Below, piece after piece: positions 6,826-15,983 of a stretch of DNA of 64,000 nt. Positions within the stretch are counted from its first letter, which is position 1, and each line of letters starts with the position of its first letter. The notes below the pieces were generated by a model that made no database searches, had not been told where the DNA came from, and saw nothing but the letters and a program-made list of their open reading frames with translations. Made by a program: the position numbers and the translations under genes. Source of the DNA: Curtobacterium aurantiacum (GTDB lineage Bacteria; Actinomycetota; Actinomycetes; Actinomycetales; Microbacteriaceae); assembly GCF_018598555.1 (NCBI RefSeq), contig NZ_JAHEWN010000008.1, positions 1 to 64,000 of the forward strand, read 5' to 3'.

Positions 6826-9300
6826 TCAGCGGCCTGCGGGCACCGACTCCCCCGGGTGCACGCTGCCGAGCAGCTCGACGACGACGTCCCGGAGGGCGTC
6901 GGGCAGGCCCACGGTGCCGAGCTCGACGATGCGGTCGGCGCGCGGCAGGTCCTTCGCCACGACCTCCCACGCCTCGAGCTTCTCCGGGTTGCCGGCCTGC
7001 GCGCCCTCGAGGGCCCGCCGCACGGCGTCGCGCGCATCGACCCCGACGACGGGTGCGCCGACCAGCGTGACCGAGCCGCCCGACGCCGAATCCACCGACA
7101 GGTCCACGGAGAACCGGTCGGCGGACCGCGCCGACGTCTCCTGCCCGTCGGCCGGAGCCGCGAGGAACGTGATCCGCCACTCGCGGTGGGCGGGGACGAC
7201 GTCGAGGGCACCGGTCGTGGCGTGCACCCGGAACTCGGCGCGCTCGGGGTCCCAGGTCAGCCGGGTCTCCGCAGCGTGGTCACCGTCGCCCTCGCGGTCC
7301 TCGACCAGGGTGAAGGACCCGGCGGCGCCGGGGGCGACGAGGACCTCGAACGCGGTCGGGTTCGCGGTGGCGTCGAGCTGGTCCTCCGCGGCGAGCGGCA
7401 GCACACCCCCGGCGCGCAGCAGGACCGGCACCGTGTCGAGCGTGCGGTGCAGGTCGACGAACCGGTCGCCGGCGTACACCGTGCCGGTGAAGACGTCGGT
7501 CCAGGTGCCCGGCGGCAGCCAGGCCCGGGCCACTCCGTGCAGGCTGACCGGGTCGCGCGGGACGACGATCGGGGCGACGAGCAGCTCGGACCCGAAGGCG
7601 TAGGTGTTCGGCACCCGGTACGCCTCGTCGCGGCGGGGTTCCAGGTGGTAGAGCGGGCGGACCAGGGCGGTGCCCTCGGCGGTGCGGTGGTTCATCGTGT
7701 GCAGGTACGGCACCAGGCGGTGGCGGAAGCGGAGCGCCTCCCCCATCGCGGCGCGCGCCTCGGCCGGGAACACCCACGGCTCCTTGCGGATGAACGGGTT
7801 GTTCGCCGAGTGCAGTCGCATGATCGGCGAGAACACCCCGAACTGCACCCACCGGGTGGCGAGTTCGTCGTCGCGGACGCCGCGGGTGTGTCCGCCGATG
7901 TCGTGGCTCCACCAGGGGTAGCCGATGTTCGCGGCGGTGGCGGTGAACTCGGGCTGGAACGCCAGGGACGCCCAGGACACGACGGCGTCACCGGAGAACC
8001 CGACGGCGTACCGGTGGCTGCCCGGGCCCGCGTAGCGCGAGAAGGTCATGCCGTCGACGGGGGCCGGGACTGCGGTTGCCTCGGCGGTGGTGGCGGTTTC
8101 TGCGTCCGCGGTTGCGTCTCCGCCCGACGGCGCGTGTCGTGCGGAGTCGAGCAGGTGGAAGTGGTTGAGCAGCCATAGTGGGTCGACGCCGGGCAGCCCG
8201 GTCTCGCGGCCCTGCTGCCAGTCGATCCACCAGAAGTCGACGCCCTGCTCCTCGAGCGGGCGGTGCAGCTGCTCGAAGTAGGCCTGCAGGAACCGACGGT
8301 CCGTCGGGTCGAACGGGATCGGCTGCTCGGTGTCCGGGTCGACGCCCATCGCCCGCGCCAGCGCGGGGTAGGCGTCCTCGAACGCCCGCACGCCGTCGGC
8401 CGGGTGCAGGTTCAGGGTCGTGCGCATCCCCCGGCGGTGCAGCTCGGCGAGGAAGGCCTCGGGGTCCGGGAACAGCGACGGCTCCCACGAGTACCCCGTC
8501 CAGCCGTTGCCGAACCGTGGCGGCACCGAGTCGACCCGGTGCCAGTCCATGTCGATGACGGCGACCGAGAACGGCAGCTGCTCGTCGGCGAAGCGGTCGA
8601 GCAGCTCGAGGTACGAGGTGTCGCTGTACGGGTGGTACCGGCTCCACCAGTTGCCGAGCGCCCACCGCGGCATCCGCGAGGGCGGCCCGGACACGGCGTG
8701 GTACGTGCGGAGCGCAGCCTCGTAATCGCGGCCGTACGCGAAGACCGTGACGTCGCGGCGCCCGGGGACCCGCGTGCCGATCCAGCCGTCGTCGGCGAAC
8801 AGGAACGACTCGCTGTCGTCGAGCGCGGTGATGCCGTCACGCGCCAGGATCCCCGGTTCGAGCGGCATCCGGCCGTCGACGTCGTCGAGGGTGCGACCGG
8901 TGCCGCCGAGGTCGCGCGGCTCCTGCCCCCAGCGCCAGCGGTTGGCGTCCGGGCCGGTGGTCTCGACGACCAGGCCGCTGGGGCTGAACGGGCGGCCGTC
9001 GTAGCGCAGGCGGGCGCGGTCGGTGGTGACGACGACGCCGGTTCCGGTGTGCTCCACGGTGAACGCCGGGACGGGCAGCCGGCGGCGCATCGCGAAGGTC
9101 GAGGCGCGGTCCTCGAACCCGCCGTCGTCGCTCCACTCGACGCGGAACGCCCCCGCGTCGAGGACGGTGATGCGCCAGTGGCCGCCGCTGACGACGGCCG
9201 CGGGGTCGGCGACCGGGTCCGAGCCGGGGAACGGGCGGATGGTGGGCAGGACGGTGCCGGTGCCGGTGCTGCTGGTCGTGTCGGTGCTGGTGGTGCTCAC
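6826..9300 (-). CDS. Glycoside hydrolase family 31 (alpha-glucosidase/alpha-xylosidase type)
   Basis: This 824-residue enzyme hydrolyses terminal alpha-linked glucose or xylose from oligosaccharides. It has the GH31 plan: N-terminal beta-sandwich (about 30-210), TIM barrel (about 215-600, starting at MPRWALGNWW) and C-terminal beta domains. The nucleophile is Asp360 in WWIDWQQG, and GFSGDAVVSW holds the expected acid/base region. No signal peptide is seen, so it acts on imported sugar. A low-complexity A/T/E insert of about 25 residues lies near residue 395-420. The start is GTG at 9300 with GAGAGG upstream, 10 nt after the permease stop. It is the last gene of the ABC operon, so the imported substrate is probably an alpha-glucoside or alpha-xyloside. 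Confidence 0.92.
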   Translation of the reverse strand: MSTTSTDTTSSTGTGTVLPTIRPFPGSDPVADPAAVVSGGHWRITVLDAGAFRVEWSDDGGFEDRASTFAMRRRLPVPAFTVEHTGTGVVVTTDRARLRYDGRPFSPSGLVVETTGPDANRWRWGQEPRDLGGTGRTLDDVDGRMPLEPGILARDGITALDDSESFLFADDGWIGTRVPGRRDVTVFAYGRDYEAALRTYHAVSGPPSRMPRWALGNWWSRYHPYSDTSYLELLDRFADEQLPFSVAVIDMDWHRVDSVPPRFGNGWTGYSWEPSLFPDPEAFLAELHRRGMRTTLNLHPADGVRAFEDAYPALARAMGVDPDTEQPIPFDPTDRRFLQAYFEQLHRPLEEQGVDFWWIDWQQGRETGLPGVDPLWLLNHFHLLDSARHAPSGGDATADAETATTAEATAVPAPVDGMTFSRYAGPGSHRYAVGFSGDAVVSWASLAFQPEFTATAANIGYPWWSHDIGGHTRGVRDDELATRWVQFGVFSPIMRLHSANNPFIRKEPWVFPAEARAAMGEALRFRHRLVPYLHTMNHRTAEGTALVRPLYHLEPRRDEAYRVPNTYAFGSELLVAPIVVPRDPVSLHGVARAWLPPGTWTDVFTGTVYAGDRFVDLHRTLDTVPVLLRAGGVLPLAAEDQLDATANPTAFEVLVAPGAAGSFTLVEDREGDGDHAAETRLTWDPERAEFRVHATTGALDVVPAHREWRITFLAAPADGQETSARSADRFSVDLSVDSASGGSVTLVGAPVVGVDARDAVRRALEGAQAGNPEKLEAWEVVAKDLPRADRIVELGTVGLPDALRDVVVELLGSVHPGESVPAGR

Positions 9301-9310
9301 GTGGTGCCTC

Positions 9311-10219
9311 TCAGCTCTTGACCGCACCCTGCGTCACGCCGCTGATGACCCAGCGCTGCGCGAACAGGTAGACGATGATCGTGGGCGCCATCGCCATCAG
9401 GTACGAGGCGAAGGCGACGTTGTAGTTGGTGCCGAACTGACTCTGGAAGATGTTCTGCACCACGGGCAGGGTCTGCAACCCCGGGTCCGCCGTGATGAGC
9501 GACGGCATCATGAAGTCGTTCCACGACGCCAGGAACGCGAAGATCCCGACCGTCGCGTTCATCGGACCGAGGAGCGGCAGGATGATCCGCCAGAAGATCT
9601 GCCACGTGGACGCCCCGTCGATCCGGGCGCTCTCCTCGAGCTCCACCGGGATCGAGCGCAGGTACGCCGAGTAGAGCAGCACGCTGAACGACAGTTGGAA
9701 CATGGCGTGCAGGATCCCGACGCCGATCGGGTTGTCGAGCCCGATCTCGGCGGTCAGCTTGATCTGCGGCAGCGCCACCACCGGGAACGGCAGGAACATC
9801 GCCGCGAGCAGGTAGACGAACGAGTACCGGAAGAACCGCTTGTGCCAGTTCCGGACGATCGCGTACGAGGCGAACGAGCTGAGCAGCAGCGTCGCGACGA
9901 CGGTGAGCGCCGCGACGCCCAGGGACACCGAGAAGGACACCGGGAACCGGGTCAGCTGCCAGGCCTCGGCGAACGAGCCCGGGTTGAACGGGAACGGCAG
10001 CGAGAGCGCGTTGCCGTCGACGGACTGCTCGGTCGTCTTGAACGCCATCGAGAGGGTGACGTAGAGCGGGACGAGCACGGTCAGCGACGCGAGGCCGAGG
10101 ACCACGGTGAGCGTCCAGTTCGTGCCGCCGAGGCGTCGGCGGTGGCCGCGGCCGGAGCCGGAGCCGCCGGTGGTCACCGCGCGGGTGTCGGTCGGGGGTC
10201 GTGTGTCGATGGCGGTCAT
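9311..10219 (-). CDS. Sugar ABC transporter permease (MalG type)
   Basis: This 302-residue protein has six predicted membrane segments after a short cytoplasmic tail and the EAA-loop region (LEESARIDGASTWQIFWRI) that contacts the ATPase. It belongs to the CUT1 carbohydrate uptake family. It starts within the stop of the partner permease (4-nt overlap at 10216-10219). No ATP-binding gene is in the operon, so a shared MsiK-like ATPase encoded elsewhere is expected to energise it. Confidence 0.93.
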   Translation of the reverse strand: MTAIDTRPPTDTRAVTTGGSGSGRGHRRRLGGTNWTLTVVLGLASLTVLVPLYVTLSMAFKTTEQSVDGNALSLPFPFNPGSFAEAWQLTRFPVSFSVSLGVAALTVVATLLLSSFASYAIVRNWHKRFFRYSFVYLLAAMFLPFPVVALPQIKLTAEIGLDNPIGVGILHAMFQLSFSVLLYSAYLRSIPVELEESARIDGASTWQIFWRIILPLLGPMNATVGIFAFLASWNDFMMPSLITADPGLQTLPVVQNIFQSQFGTNYNVAFASYLMAMAPTIIVYLFAQRWVISGVTQGAVKS

Positions 10220-11172
10220 GCGAGTCGCAGGTTCCTTCCGCGGGTCGCCGCGAGCTGCAGCACGGAGATGAGGACGGTGATGATGAAGAACACGGTCGCG
10301 TTCGCCATCTGGTAGGCGTAGTCGCCGCCGGTGAAGCCGCCGAAGATGGTCATCGCGACGCTGCTCGTCGCGCTGCCGGGGCCGCCGTTGGTCAGGCCGA
10401 CGATGACGTCGTACGCGCCGAGGTAGCCCTTCACACCGAGCACGGTGTTGATGACGATGAAGCCGCCGAGCAGCGGGAGCGTGATCGCGCGCAGCTGCTT
10501 CCAGCCCGTCGCCCCGTCGAGCGAGCTGGCCTCGTACAGCTCCTCGGGGATGGACGTGAGGCCCGCCGTGTAGATGAGGAGCGCGCCGGGCACGGTCTGC
10601 CAGGCGGACACGATCACGATCGCGAGCCAGGCGAGGTTCGGGTCACCGAGGATGCTCTGCTCGAGCGGGCCGAAGCCGACGCTCGTGGCCAGGGCCGGCA
10701 CGGTGTTCGAGAACAGGAAGTTGAACACGTAGGCGACGATGATCCCCGAGATCACCATCGGGATGACGAAGATCGAGCGCAGCCCGGCGGCGAACCGGAT
10801 CTTCTTCGCCAGGGCGATCGCCAGGGACAGCGCGACGACCTGCGTCACGATGACGGTGACGACCGCGAAGCCGAGCGTGAACCCGTACGACGCCAGGATC
10901 GCGGGGTCGGACACGAGCGCCTTGTAGTTCTCGATGCCGAGGAAGTTCCACTGCCCGAAGCCCAGGTAGTCGGTGAAGCTGTAGAAGACGCCGACGCCGG
11001 CCGGGGCGACGACGAACGCCGTGAACAGCACGAGGGCGGGCACGAGGAACAGGTAGTACATGCCCTCCGTGCGGTGGAGGGAACCCACACGACGGTGCGT
11101 GCGGGACGCCGCGGTCGCCGGTCCGGAGGTCGCCGGGTCGGTGTCGTGGGAGAGCGGGGTCTGCATGGTCAT
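10216..11172 (-). CDS. Sugar ABC transporter permease (MalF type)
   Basis: This 318-residue CUT1 permease has six membrane segments; the first (about 45-70) follows a hydrophilic 40-residue N-terminus. The EAA-type loop is at LYEASSLDGATGWKQLRAI. It forms the heteromeric pore with the product of the overlapping downstream gene. It lies 25 nt after the binding-protein gene. Confidence 0.93.
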   Translation of the reverse strand: MTMQTPLSHDTDPATSGPATAASRTHRRVGSLHRTEGMYYLFLVPALVLFTAFVVAPAGVGVFYSFTDYLGFGQWNFLGIENYKALVSDPAILASYGFTLGFAVVTVIVTQVVALSLAIALAKKIRFAAGLRSIFVIPMVISGIIVAYVFNFLFSNTVPALATSVGFGPLEQSILGDPNLAWLAIVIVSAWQTVPGALLIYTAGLTSIPEELYEASSLDGATGWKQLRAITLPLLGGFIVINTVLGVKGYLGAYDVIVGLTNGGPGSATSSVAMTIFGGFTGGDYAYQMANATVFFIITVLISVLQLAATRGRNLRLA

Positions 11173-11197
11173 GGTGACTCCTGTGTCCTGGTCCGGC

Positions 11198-12505
11198 TCA
11201 GACCGTCGCGGAACGGCCGGCGAGCCGCCGCCAGTCCGAGTCGAGTCGCTGCAGCATCGAGGTGAAGTCCCCGCTCCGGATCGCCGACTGCAGGTAGTTG
11301 CCGAGCGGGATCGACGTGGGGATGAAGGTGCCGGCGCCCTGGTAGAACGCCGCGTCGTCGACGTACTGCTGCAGTCCGGCGAGACGCTCGTCCTGCTGCG
11401 GCGGGGCGTCGATGCGGGGCGAGTACGCCAGGTTGTCGCGGTTGTAGGCGTCGATGACGTCGGGCTGCATGAGGAACTCGACGAGCTCCTTCGCCTCGTC
11501 CGGGTGCTGCGACGCCGTCGGGATCCAGAGCCCGAGGTCGATGTTGACGCGCGCCTTGCGGTCGGCCGGGTCGTTCGACACCGGCAGCGCGAACGTGCCG
11601 ACGGGCAGGTCCTCGTCGATGAGCGCGATCTGCCCGAGCGCCCACGGGCCCTGCAGGTACATCGCGGCCTCGCCCTTGCCGAACGCCAGGTTGCCGTCGG
11701 CGTAGGCCCGGGTGGCGTGGTCGGGGTTGAAGAACGACGAGATGGTCTTCGCGCGCTCCATCGGCACCGCGAAGTCCTGCTCGAACGACACCTCGGAGTC
11801 GGGGCCGACGTCGGGCCCGAGCGCCTTCATCTTGCGGAAGAACGACCCGGTGTCGACGAGGCTGCCGACCGAGTAGTCGAACAGGCCCTGCCAGAGCGTC
11901 CACGTGTCGCGGTCGGTGGCGTAGATCGGGGTGATGCCGGCCTTCTGCAGGGTTCGGCACACCTCGACGAACTCGTCCCACGTCGTCGGGACCGGCAGGT
12001 CGTGCTCGGCGAAGATCCGCTTGTTGTAGATGACCCCGGCCGCCGCGAGCGAGTACGGCAGCACGCTCGTACGGTCCTCGAACTTGGCGTACTGGTTCGT
12101 GAGGGTGTCGATGTCCGGGCGGACGCGTGCCGCCGACGGCAGGTCACTGAGGTCGCTGAGCACGCCGCGCGAGATGTACCGCGCGAGTTCGAGGTTGTCG
12201 TTGAAGCACCCGACGTCCGCCGGTTCGCCGCGCACGAACTGCGGGGCGATCGCCCCCGTACTGTCGTGCACGACGGAGAACCCCGCGTGCTCCCCCTCGA
12301 ACCGTCGCAGCAGCTTGTCGAAGTACGCGATGACCTCCTGCTTCTGCTCGTAGAAGCGGAGCGTCGTACCACCACCGGCTGCGCGTCCGGGGGTCGCGCA
12401 CCCGGCGAGCGCCATGGTGCCGAGTGCGATGCCACCGGCCGCGCCCGCGAGGAACCCCCGCCGGCTCAGCGCGGCCTGGAGTGTTGCGGTCCTGCTTCCC
12501 ACCAT
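11198..12505 (-). CDS. Sugar ABC transporter substrate-binding lipoprotein
   Basis: This 435-residue extracellular solute-binding protein belongs to the family 1 group (PF01547/PF13416). The leader has twin arginines (SRRGFLA, residues 14-20), a hydrophobic stretch and a lipobox LAGC (33-36), so Cys36 should be lipidated and export may be through Tat. The mature part has the usual two-lobed binding-protein pattern. It is the first gene of the four-gene operon, directly downstream of the operator/promoter at 12544-12572. The ligand is likely an alpha-linked oligosaccharide given the GH31 partner. Confidence 0.93.
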   Translation of the reverse strand: MVGSRTATLQAALSRRGFLAGAAGGIALGTMALAGCATPGRAAGGGTTLRFYEQKQEVIAYFDKLLRRFEGEHAGFSVVHDSTGAIAPQFVRGEPADVGCFNDNLELARYISRGVLSDLSDLPSAARVRPDIDTLTNQYAKFEDRTSVLPYSLAAAGVIYNKRIFAEHDLPVPTTWDEFVEVCRTLQKAGITPIYATDRDTWTLWQGLFDYSVGSLVDTGSFFRKMKALGPDVGPDSEVSFEQDFAVPMERAKTISSFFNPDHATRAYADGNLAFGKGEAAMYLQGPWALGQIALIDEDLPVGTFALPVSNDPADRKARVNIDLGLWIPTASQHPDEAKELVEFLMQPDVIDAYNRDNLAYSPRIDAPPQQDERLAGLQQYVDDAAFYQGAGTFIPTSIPLGNYLQSAIRSGDFTSMLQRLDSDWRRLAGRSATV

Positions 12506-12543
12506 CGGGTCTCTCCCTCGTTGCGCATCGTCGCGCAGGCTCC

Positions 12544-12572
12544 TGTTTACAGCGCTGTAAAGCGTACGTCAA
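12544..12572 (-). promoter_or_regulatory. Promoter and LacI-type operator of the GH31/ABC operon
   Basis: On the minus strand TTGACG (12567-12572), exactly 17 nt, then TAAACA (12544-12549) forms a promoter. The perfect 16-bp palindrome TTTACAGCGCTGTAAA (12546-12561) covers the spacer and -10. A central CG with symmetrical arms is typical for LacI family sites, so repression by the protein at 5714 is the simple reading. Confidence 0.8.
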
Positions 12573-12608
12573 CGTTGTAATCGCATGTGACAGTGGTCGG
12601 TGCGCCCA

Positions 12609-12652
12609 CGGACGGGAGGCACGGTGCCAGCCCGCCCCGCGCCTCCCGTCCG
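12609..12652. repeat. Family A palindrome, degenerate copy left of BCCT gene
   Basis: The outer arms CGGACGGGAGGC (12609-12620) and their complement (12641-12652) are intact, but the central GCCAGCTGGC is lost on the right side. It lies between the divergent ABC operon and BCCT gene. Confidence 0.6.
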
Positions 12653-12688
12653 CCGCGCAGCGCGTCCACCGCCGCGCGCCGCCACCTG

Positions 12689-12749
12689 GTGCGAGGTTCC
12701 GCACTCCGTGCGAGGGCCGGAGCGCCGCACCGAGTGCGGAACCTCGCAC
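12689..12749. repeat. Family B hairpin left of BCCT gene
   Basis: GTGCGAGGTTCCGCACTC (12689-12706) pairs perfectly with 12732-12749 across a 25-nt loop. The outer part GGTGCGAGGTT recurs at 14679 and 49522 with different inner arms. No other content is seen in the 327-nt gap 12506-12832 apart from the promoter/operator, this hairpin and the degenerate family A copy. Confidence 0.75.
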
Positions 12750-12832
12750 GGGGCGCACCGGGGGCGCACCACGGCGGCGCCCGCGACACGCCTGCGTGAA
12801 CGCACAGAACCGCGAGCAGGCACCATGGACGG

Positions 12833-14662
12833 ATGGCAAGCACCACTCCTCCCCTGCCCGGACCCGTCACGACCACACCGCAGTTGCGGCGGTGGGTGTT
12901 CTGGCCCGCCGCCGTCATCGTGCTGGGGTTCGTGGCGTTCACCCTGATCTCCCCGTCCACCGCCGAGGCGCTGTTCCTCGGACTGCAGGACGGCATCGTC
13001 AAGAACTTCAGCTGGTACTACGTGCTGATCGCAGCGTTCTTCGTCGGCTTCTCGCTGTTCGTCGGGTTCAGTCGCTTCGGTGACATCAAGCTCGGCAAGG
13101 ACCAGGACGAGCCCGAGTTCTCGACCGGTTCGTGGTTCTCGCTGCTCTTCGCCGCCGGCATGGGCATCGGCCTCGTCTTCTACGGGGTCTCCGAGCCGCT
13201 CAGCCACTTCGCCTCCCCGCGCCCCGGCGTCACCGGCGGCGAGAACGAGCTCGCGCAGCAGGCACTGACCCAGACGTTCCTGCACTGGGGCCTGCACGCG
13301 TGGGCGATCTACGTCGTCCTCGGCCTCGCCCTGGCCTACGCGATCCACCGCCGGGGTCGCCCGGTGTCGATCCGCTGGGCCCTCGAACCGCTGCTCGGCA
13401 ACCGCGTGCGCGGCGGCTGGGGCAACCTGATCGACGTGATCGCACTGGTCGGCACGCTGTTCGGCGTCGCGACCTCGCTCGGCCTCGGCGTCATCCAGAT
13501 CGGCGCGGGACTCGAGAGCGCCGGCATCGCCGACAGCAGCCTCGTCAGCCAGATCGCGATCATCGCCGTGATCACCGCCGTCACGATCGTCTCGCTCGTC
13601 ACCGGCGTCACCAAGGGCATGAAGATCCTGTCGAACTTCAACCTGATCCTCGCCGCCGCGCTGCTGCTGTTCGTGCTCATCGTCGGGCCGACGCAGTTCC
13701 TGCTCCGCGACTTCGTGCAGTCGATCGGTTCCTACCTGCAGAACATCGTCGGCCTGTCGTTCAACGTCACCGCCCAGCAGGGTGCCGAGGGCGTGGCCTG
13801 GCAGGGTGCCTGGACCACCTTCTACTGGGGCTGGTGGATGTCGTGGGCGCCGTTCGTCGGTGTCTTCATCGCCCGCATCTCCAAGGGCCGCACGGTCCGA
13901 CAGTTCGTGTTCGGCGTCCTCCTGGTGCCGACCGCGCTCACGTTCCTGTGGTTCGCCGTCCTCGGTGGCACCGCGATCCACCGCCAGACCGACGGCTCGG
14001 GCGGCCTGATCGGCTCGGACGGCACGGTCGACATCGAGGGGTCGCTGTTCGCGGTCCTCGGCGACCTGCCTGCGGGCATGGTCCTGACCTACGGCGCGAT
14101 CCTGCTCATCGGCGTGTTCTTCGTGACCTCGTCGGACTCCGGCTCGCTCGTGATGGCGATGATCGCGTCGGGTGGTGACATCGAGCCGAAGAACTGGCTG
14201 CGGGTCTTCTTCGCCGGTGTCGCGGCGCTGCTCGCCGTCGCGCTGCTGCTCAGCGGCGGGTTGAACGCGCTGAAGACGGCCGCGATCACGACCGCCCTGC
14301 CGTTCAGCGTCGTCCTGATCCTGACCTGCTGGTCGACGATCATCGCCTTCACCCGCGAGCGCCGTGCCTACGACAAGGCCGAGCGCGAGGTCCTGCTCGA
14401 GCACGTCGGCGCGTACTACGGTCTCGAGGTCGAGGCGCCGACCGAGCGTCCGGCACGGTCCGGGCTCGGACGTCCGTGGGCCGCGGTCAAGAGCCGCGTC
14501 CGGGGCAGCCGCGGGCCCGCAGCGCCGACGGCGGGCGCGGGTGCGCTCGACGACTTCCCGGTCCGGCCCGAGTCGGTCTCGGCCGACCCGGCCGTCGACC
14601 CGAGCCTCGACGCACGTCCGGCCTCCAGCGACACGTCGGCGACGGAGCAGCCGGAGCGCTGA
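12833..14662 (+). CDS. BCCT family transporter (betaine/choline/carnitine)
   Basis: This 609-residue secondary transporter has 12 predicted membrane segments (about 20-510). The BCCT signature is visible at TTFYWGWWMSWAPFVGVFIA. It takes up quaternary ammonium compounds such as glycine betaine with sodium or protons. A hydrophilic, proline/alanine-rich tail of about 90 residues follows the last membrane segment; such tails sense osmotic state in BetP-like carriers, though this one lacks an obvious basic helix at its end. The start at 12833 has only a weak ribosome binding site. The gene stands alone and is bracketed by mirror-image palindrome pairs. Confidence 0.93.
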   Translation: MASTTPPLPGPVTTTPQLRRWVFWPAAVIVLGFVAFTLISPSTAEALFLGLQDGIVKNFSWYYVLIAAFFVGFSLFVGFSRFGDIKLGKDQDEPEFSTGSWFSLLFAAGMGIGLVFYGVSEPLSHFASPRPGVTGGENELAQQALTQTFLHWGLHAWAIYVVLGLALAYAIHRRGRPVSIRWALEPLLGNRVRGGWGNLIDVIALVGTLFGVATSLGLGVIQIGAGLESAGIADSSLVSQIAIIAVITAVTIVSLVTGVTKGMKILSNFNLILAAALLLFVLIVGPTQFLLRDFVQSIGSYLQNIVGLSFNVTAQQGAEGVAWQGAWTTFYWGWWMSWAPFVGVFIARISKGRTVRQFVFGVLLVPTALTFLWFAVLGGTAIHRQTDGSGGLIGSDGTVDIEGSLFAVLGDLPAGMVLTYGAILLIGVFFVTSSDSGSLVMAMIASGGDIEPKNWLRVFFAGVAALLAVALLLSGGLNALKTAAITTALPFSVVLILTCWSTIIAFTRERRAYDKAEREVLLEHVGAYYGLEVEAPTERPARSGLGRPWAAVKSRVRGSRGPAAPTAGAGALDDFPVRPESVSADPAVDPSLDARPASSDTSATEQPER

Positions 14663-14678
14663 CGCGGCGCGCGCCGTG

Positions 14679-14724
14679 TGGTGCGAGGTTCCGTGTTCGG
14701 TGCGACGAACGTGCCCTCGCACCA
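14679..14724. repeat. Family B hairpin right of BCCT gene
   Basis: TGGTGCGAGG (14679-14688) pairs with CCTCGCACCA (14715-14724). The sequence continues into TTCCG, as in the left copy, but the inner arms have decayed. It sits 16 nt after the BCCT stop codon and could act as its terminator. Confidence 0.65.
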
Positions 14725-14761
14725 GAGACGGAAGCGCGCACGGGCCGTCGACGCGACCATC

Positions 14762-14811
14762 TGACGGACGGGAGGCACGGTGCCAGCTGGCACCGTGCCT
14801 CCCGTCCGTCA
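14762..14811. repeat. Family A palindrome, perfect 50-bp copy
   Basis: Perfect 25-nt arms meet at GCCAG|CTGGC (14786/14787) between the convergent BCCT and LtrA genes. The placement fits a bidirectional terminator; the sequence is shared with copies elsewhere. Confidence 0.85.
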
Positions 14812-14816
14812 CCCCG

Positions 14817-15971
14817 TCAGGTGTCGTTCCGTGCGGACGCGACCTCGAGGGTCACGACGACCGCCGCCACGGCGAGCGCCGTGACCGGCAGCGACACCGC
14901 CGGCACCGCGATGGACGCGAGGACCACGAGCGTCAGGACGACGACCGCGGTGTTCGCCCGGGCCGACAGCGACGGCCGGATCGCCAGCGCCCAGATCGAC
15001 AGCACGAACACCGCGACCGGGATCGCGACGGTCGCGGCGACCGAGGCGGACGAGAGCTCGACGTGGCCGGCGTCGGCGCTGACGGCGACCTCGATGCCCG
15101 CGGGAAGGGCGCCGGCCGCGGCGAAGACGAAGTAGTGGCCGTACCCGAACACCAGCGCGGTGGGCAGCGAACGGATGTGGGCGTGCTGCTCGCGGGAGAA
15201 GTAGATCCACCACATCCCGACGGTGATCACGAGCCCGCAGCCCGCGAGCGCCAGCAGGGCCCCCAGGTGCTCGGTGTCCGAGAGGGCGTCGATCACCGCC
15301 CCGGCCGAGGCCACCAGCCCCTCGCCGAGGACGATGAGGGTGAACAGCGAGAACCGCTCGGCCAGGTGCCGGGTGTGCCACGGAGCGGTCCCCGTCGAGG
15401 TCTGCGCCCAGACCGGCACGAGCAGCTCGGCGAGCACGAGGAACGGCGCCGCGTACGGCCAGACGTCGTCGGGCAGGGCGAGTGAGACCACCCAGAGCAC
15501 CTGGACGACCGTGATGCCGACGGCGTGCCGGGTGGCGGTGGGCCGGTAGCGGGTGGAGGAGGCGGCGGCGCGGATCCACTGTCCGACCAGGGCCAACCGC
15601 ATCACGACGTACCCGGTGATGCCGATCGTGAAGTCGTTGTCGACCATCGCCGCGTGCACCCCGGCGGCGAGGACGAGCACCCCCGCCATCTGCACGAACG
15701 TCATCACCCGGTAGAGCCAGTCGTCGGTGTCGAACGACGTGGCGAACCAGGTGAAGTTCATCCAGGCCCACCAGATCGAGAAGAACACCAGCCCGTACGA
15801 CAGCACGGCGGAGGTGACGTGTCCCTCGATCTCGATCTCGTGCAGGTTCGTGGCGGCGAAGCCCACCGCGACGACGAACACCAGGTCGAACAGCAGTTCC
15901 AGGGGGCTGGCGGCGCGGTGCCGCTGGTCGGGGTCGCGCGGCACCATCCGGCGCAGTCCGATCGTGGTCAT
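14817..15971 (-). CDS. Low temperature requirement protein A (LtrA) family membrane protein
   Basis: This 384-residue protein belongs to the LtrA family (PF06772), named for a Listeria gene needed for growth in the cold; its biochemical role is unknown. It begins with the family motif region PLELLFDLVFVVAV and has about ten to eleven membrane segments. The start at 15971 is preferred over an upstream in-frame ATG because TACCGT lies exactly 6 nt before it on the minus strand, as for other leaderless-type genes here. It is convergent to the BCCT gene. Confidence 0.88.
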   Translation of the reverse strand: MTTIGLRRMVPRDPDQRHRAASPLELLFDLVFVVAVGFAATNLHEIEIEGHVTSAVLSYGLVFFSIWWAWMNFTWFATSFDTDDWLYRVMTFVQMAGVLVLAAGVHAAMVDNDFTIGITGYVVMRLALVGQWIRAAASSTRYRPTATRHAVGITVVQVLWVVSLALPDDVWPYAAPFLVLAELLVPVWAQTSTGTAPWHTRHLAERFSLFTLIVLGEGLVASAGAVIDALSDTEHLGALLALAGCGLVITVGMWWIYFSREQHAHIRSLPTALVFGYGHYFVFAAAGALPAGIEVAVSADAGHVELSSASVAATVAIPVAVFVLSIWALAIRPSLSARANTAVVVLTLVVLASIAVPAVSLPVTALAVAAVVVTLEVASARNDT

Positions 15972-15977
15972 GGGCTC

Positions 15978-15983
15978 ACGGTA
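15978..15983 (-). promoter_or_regulatory. -10-like TACCGT placed for a leaderless start
   Basis: The hexamer ends 6 nt before the ATG at 15971 on the minus strand. It supports the short form of the LtrA protein. Confidence 0.5.

Noticed and set aside
12569-14812. A minus-strand frame opposite the BCCT transporter
   Set aside because: It is hydrophilic with E/D/R runs and passes through intergenic palindromes at both ends. The plus strand carries 12 membrane segments and the BCCT signature.
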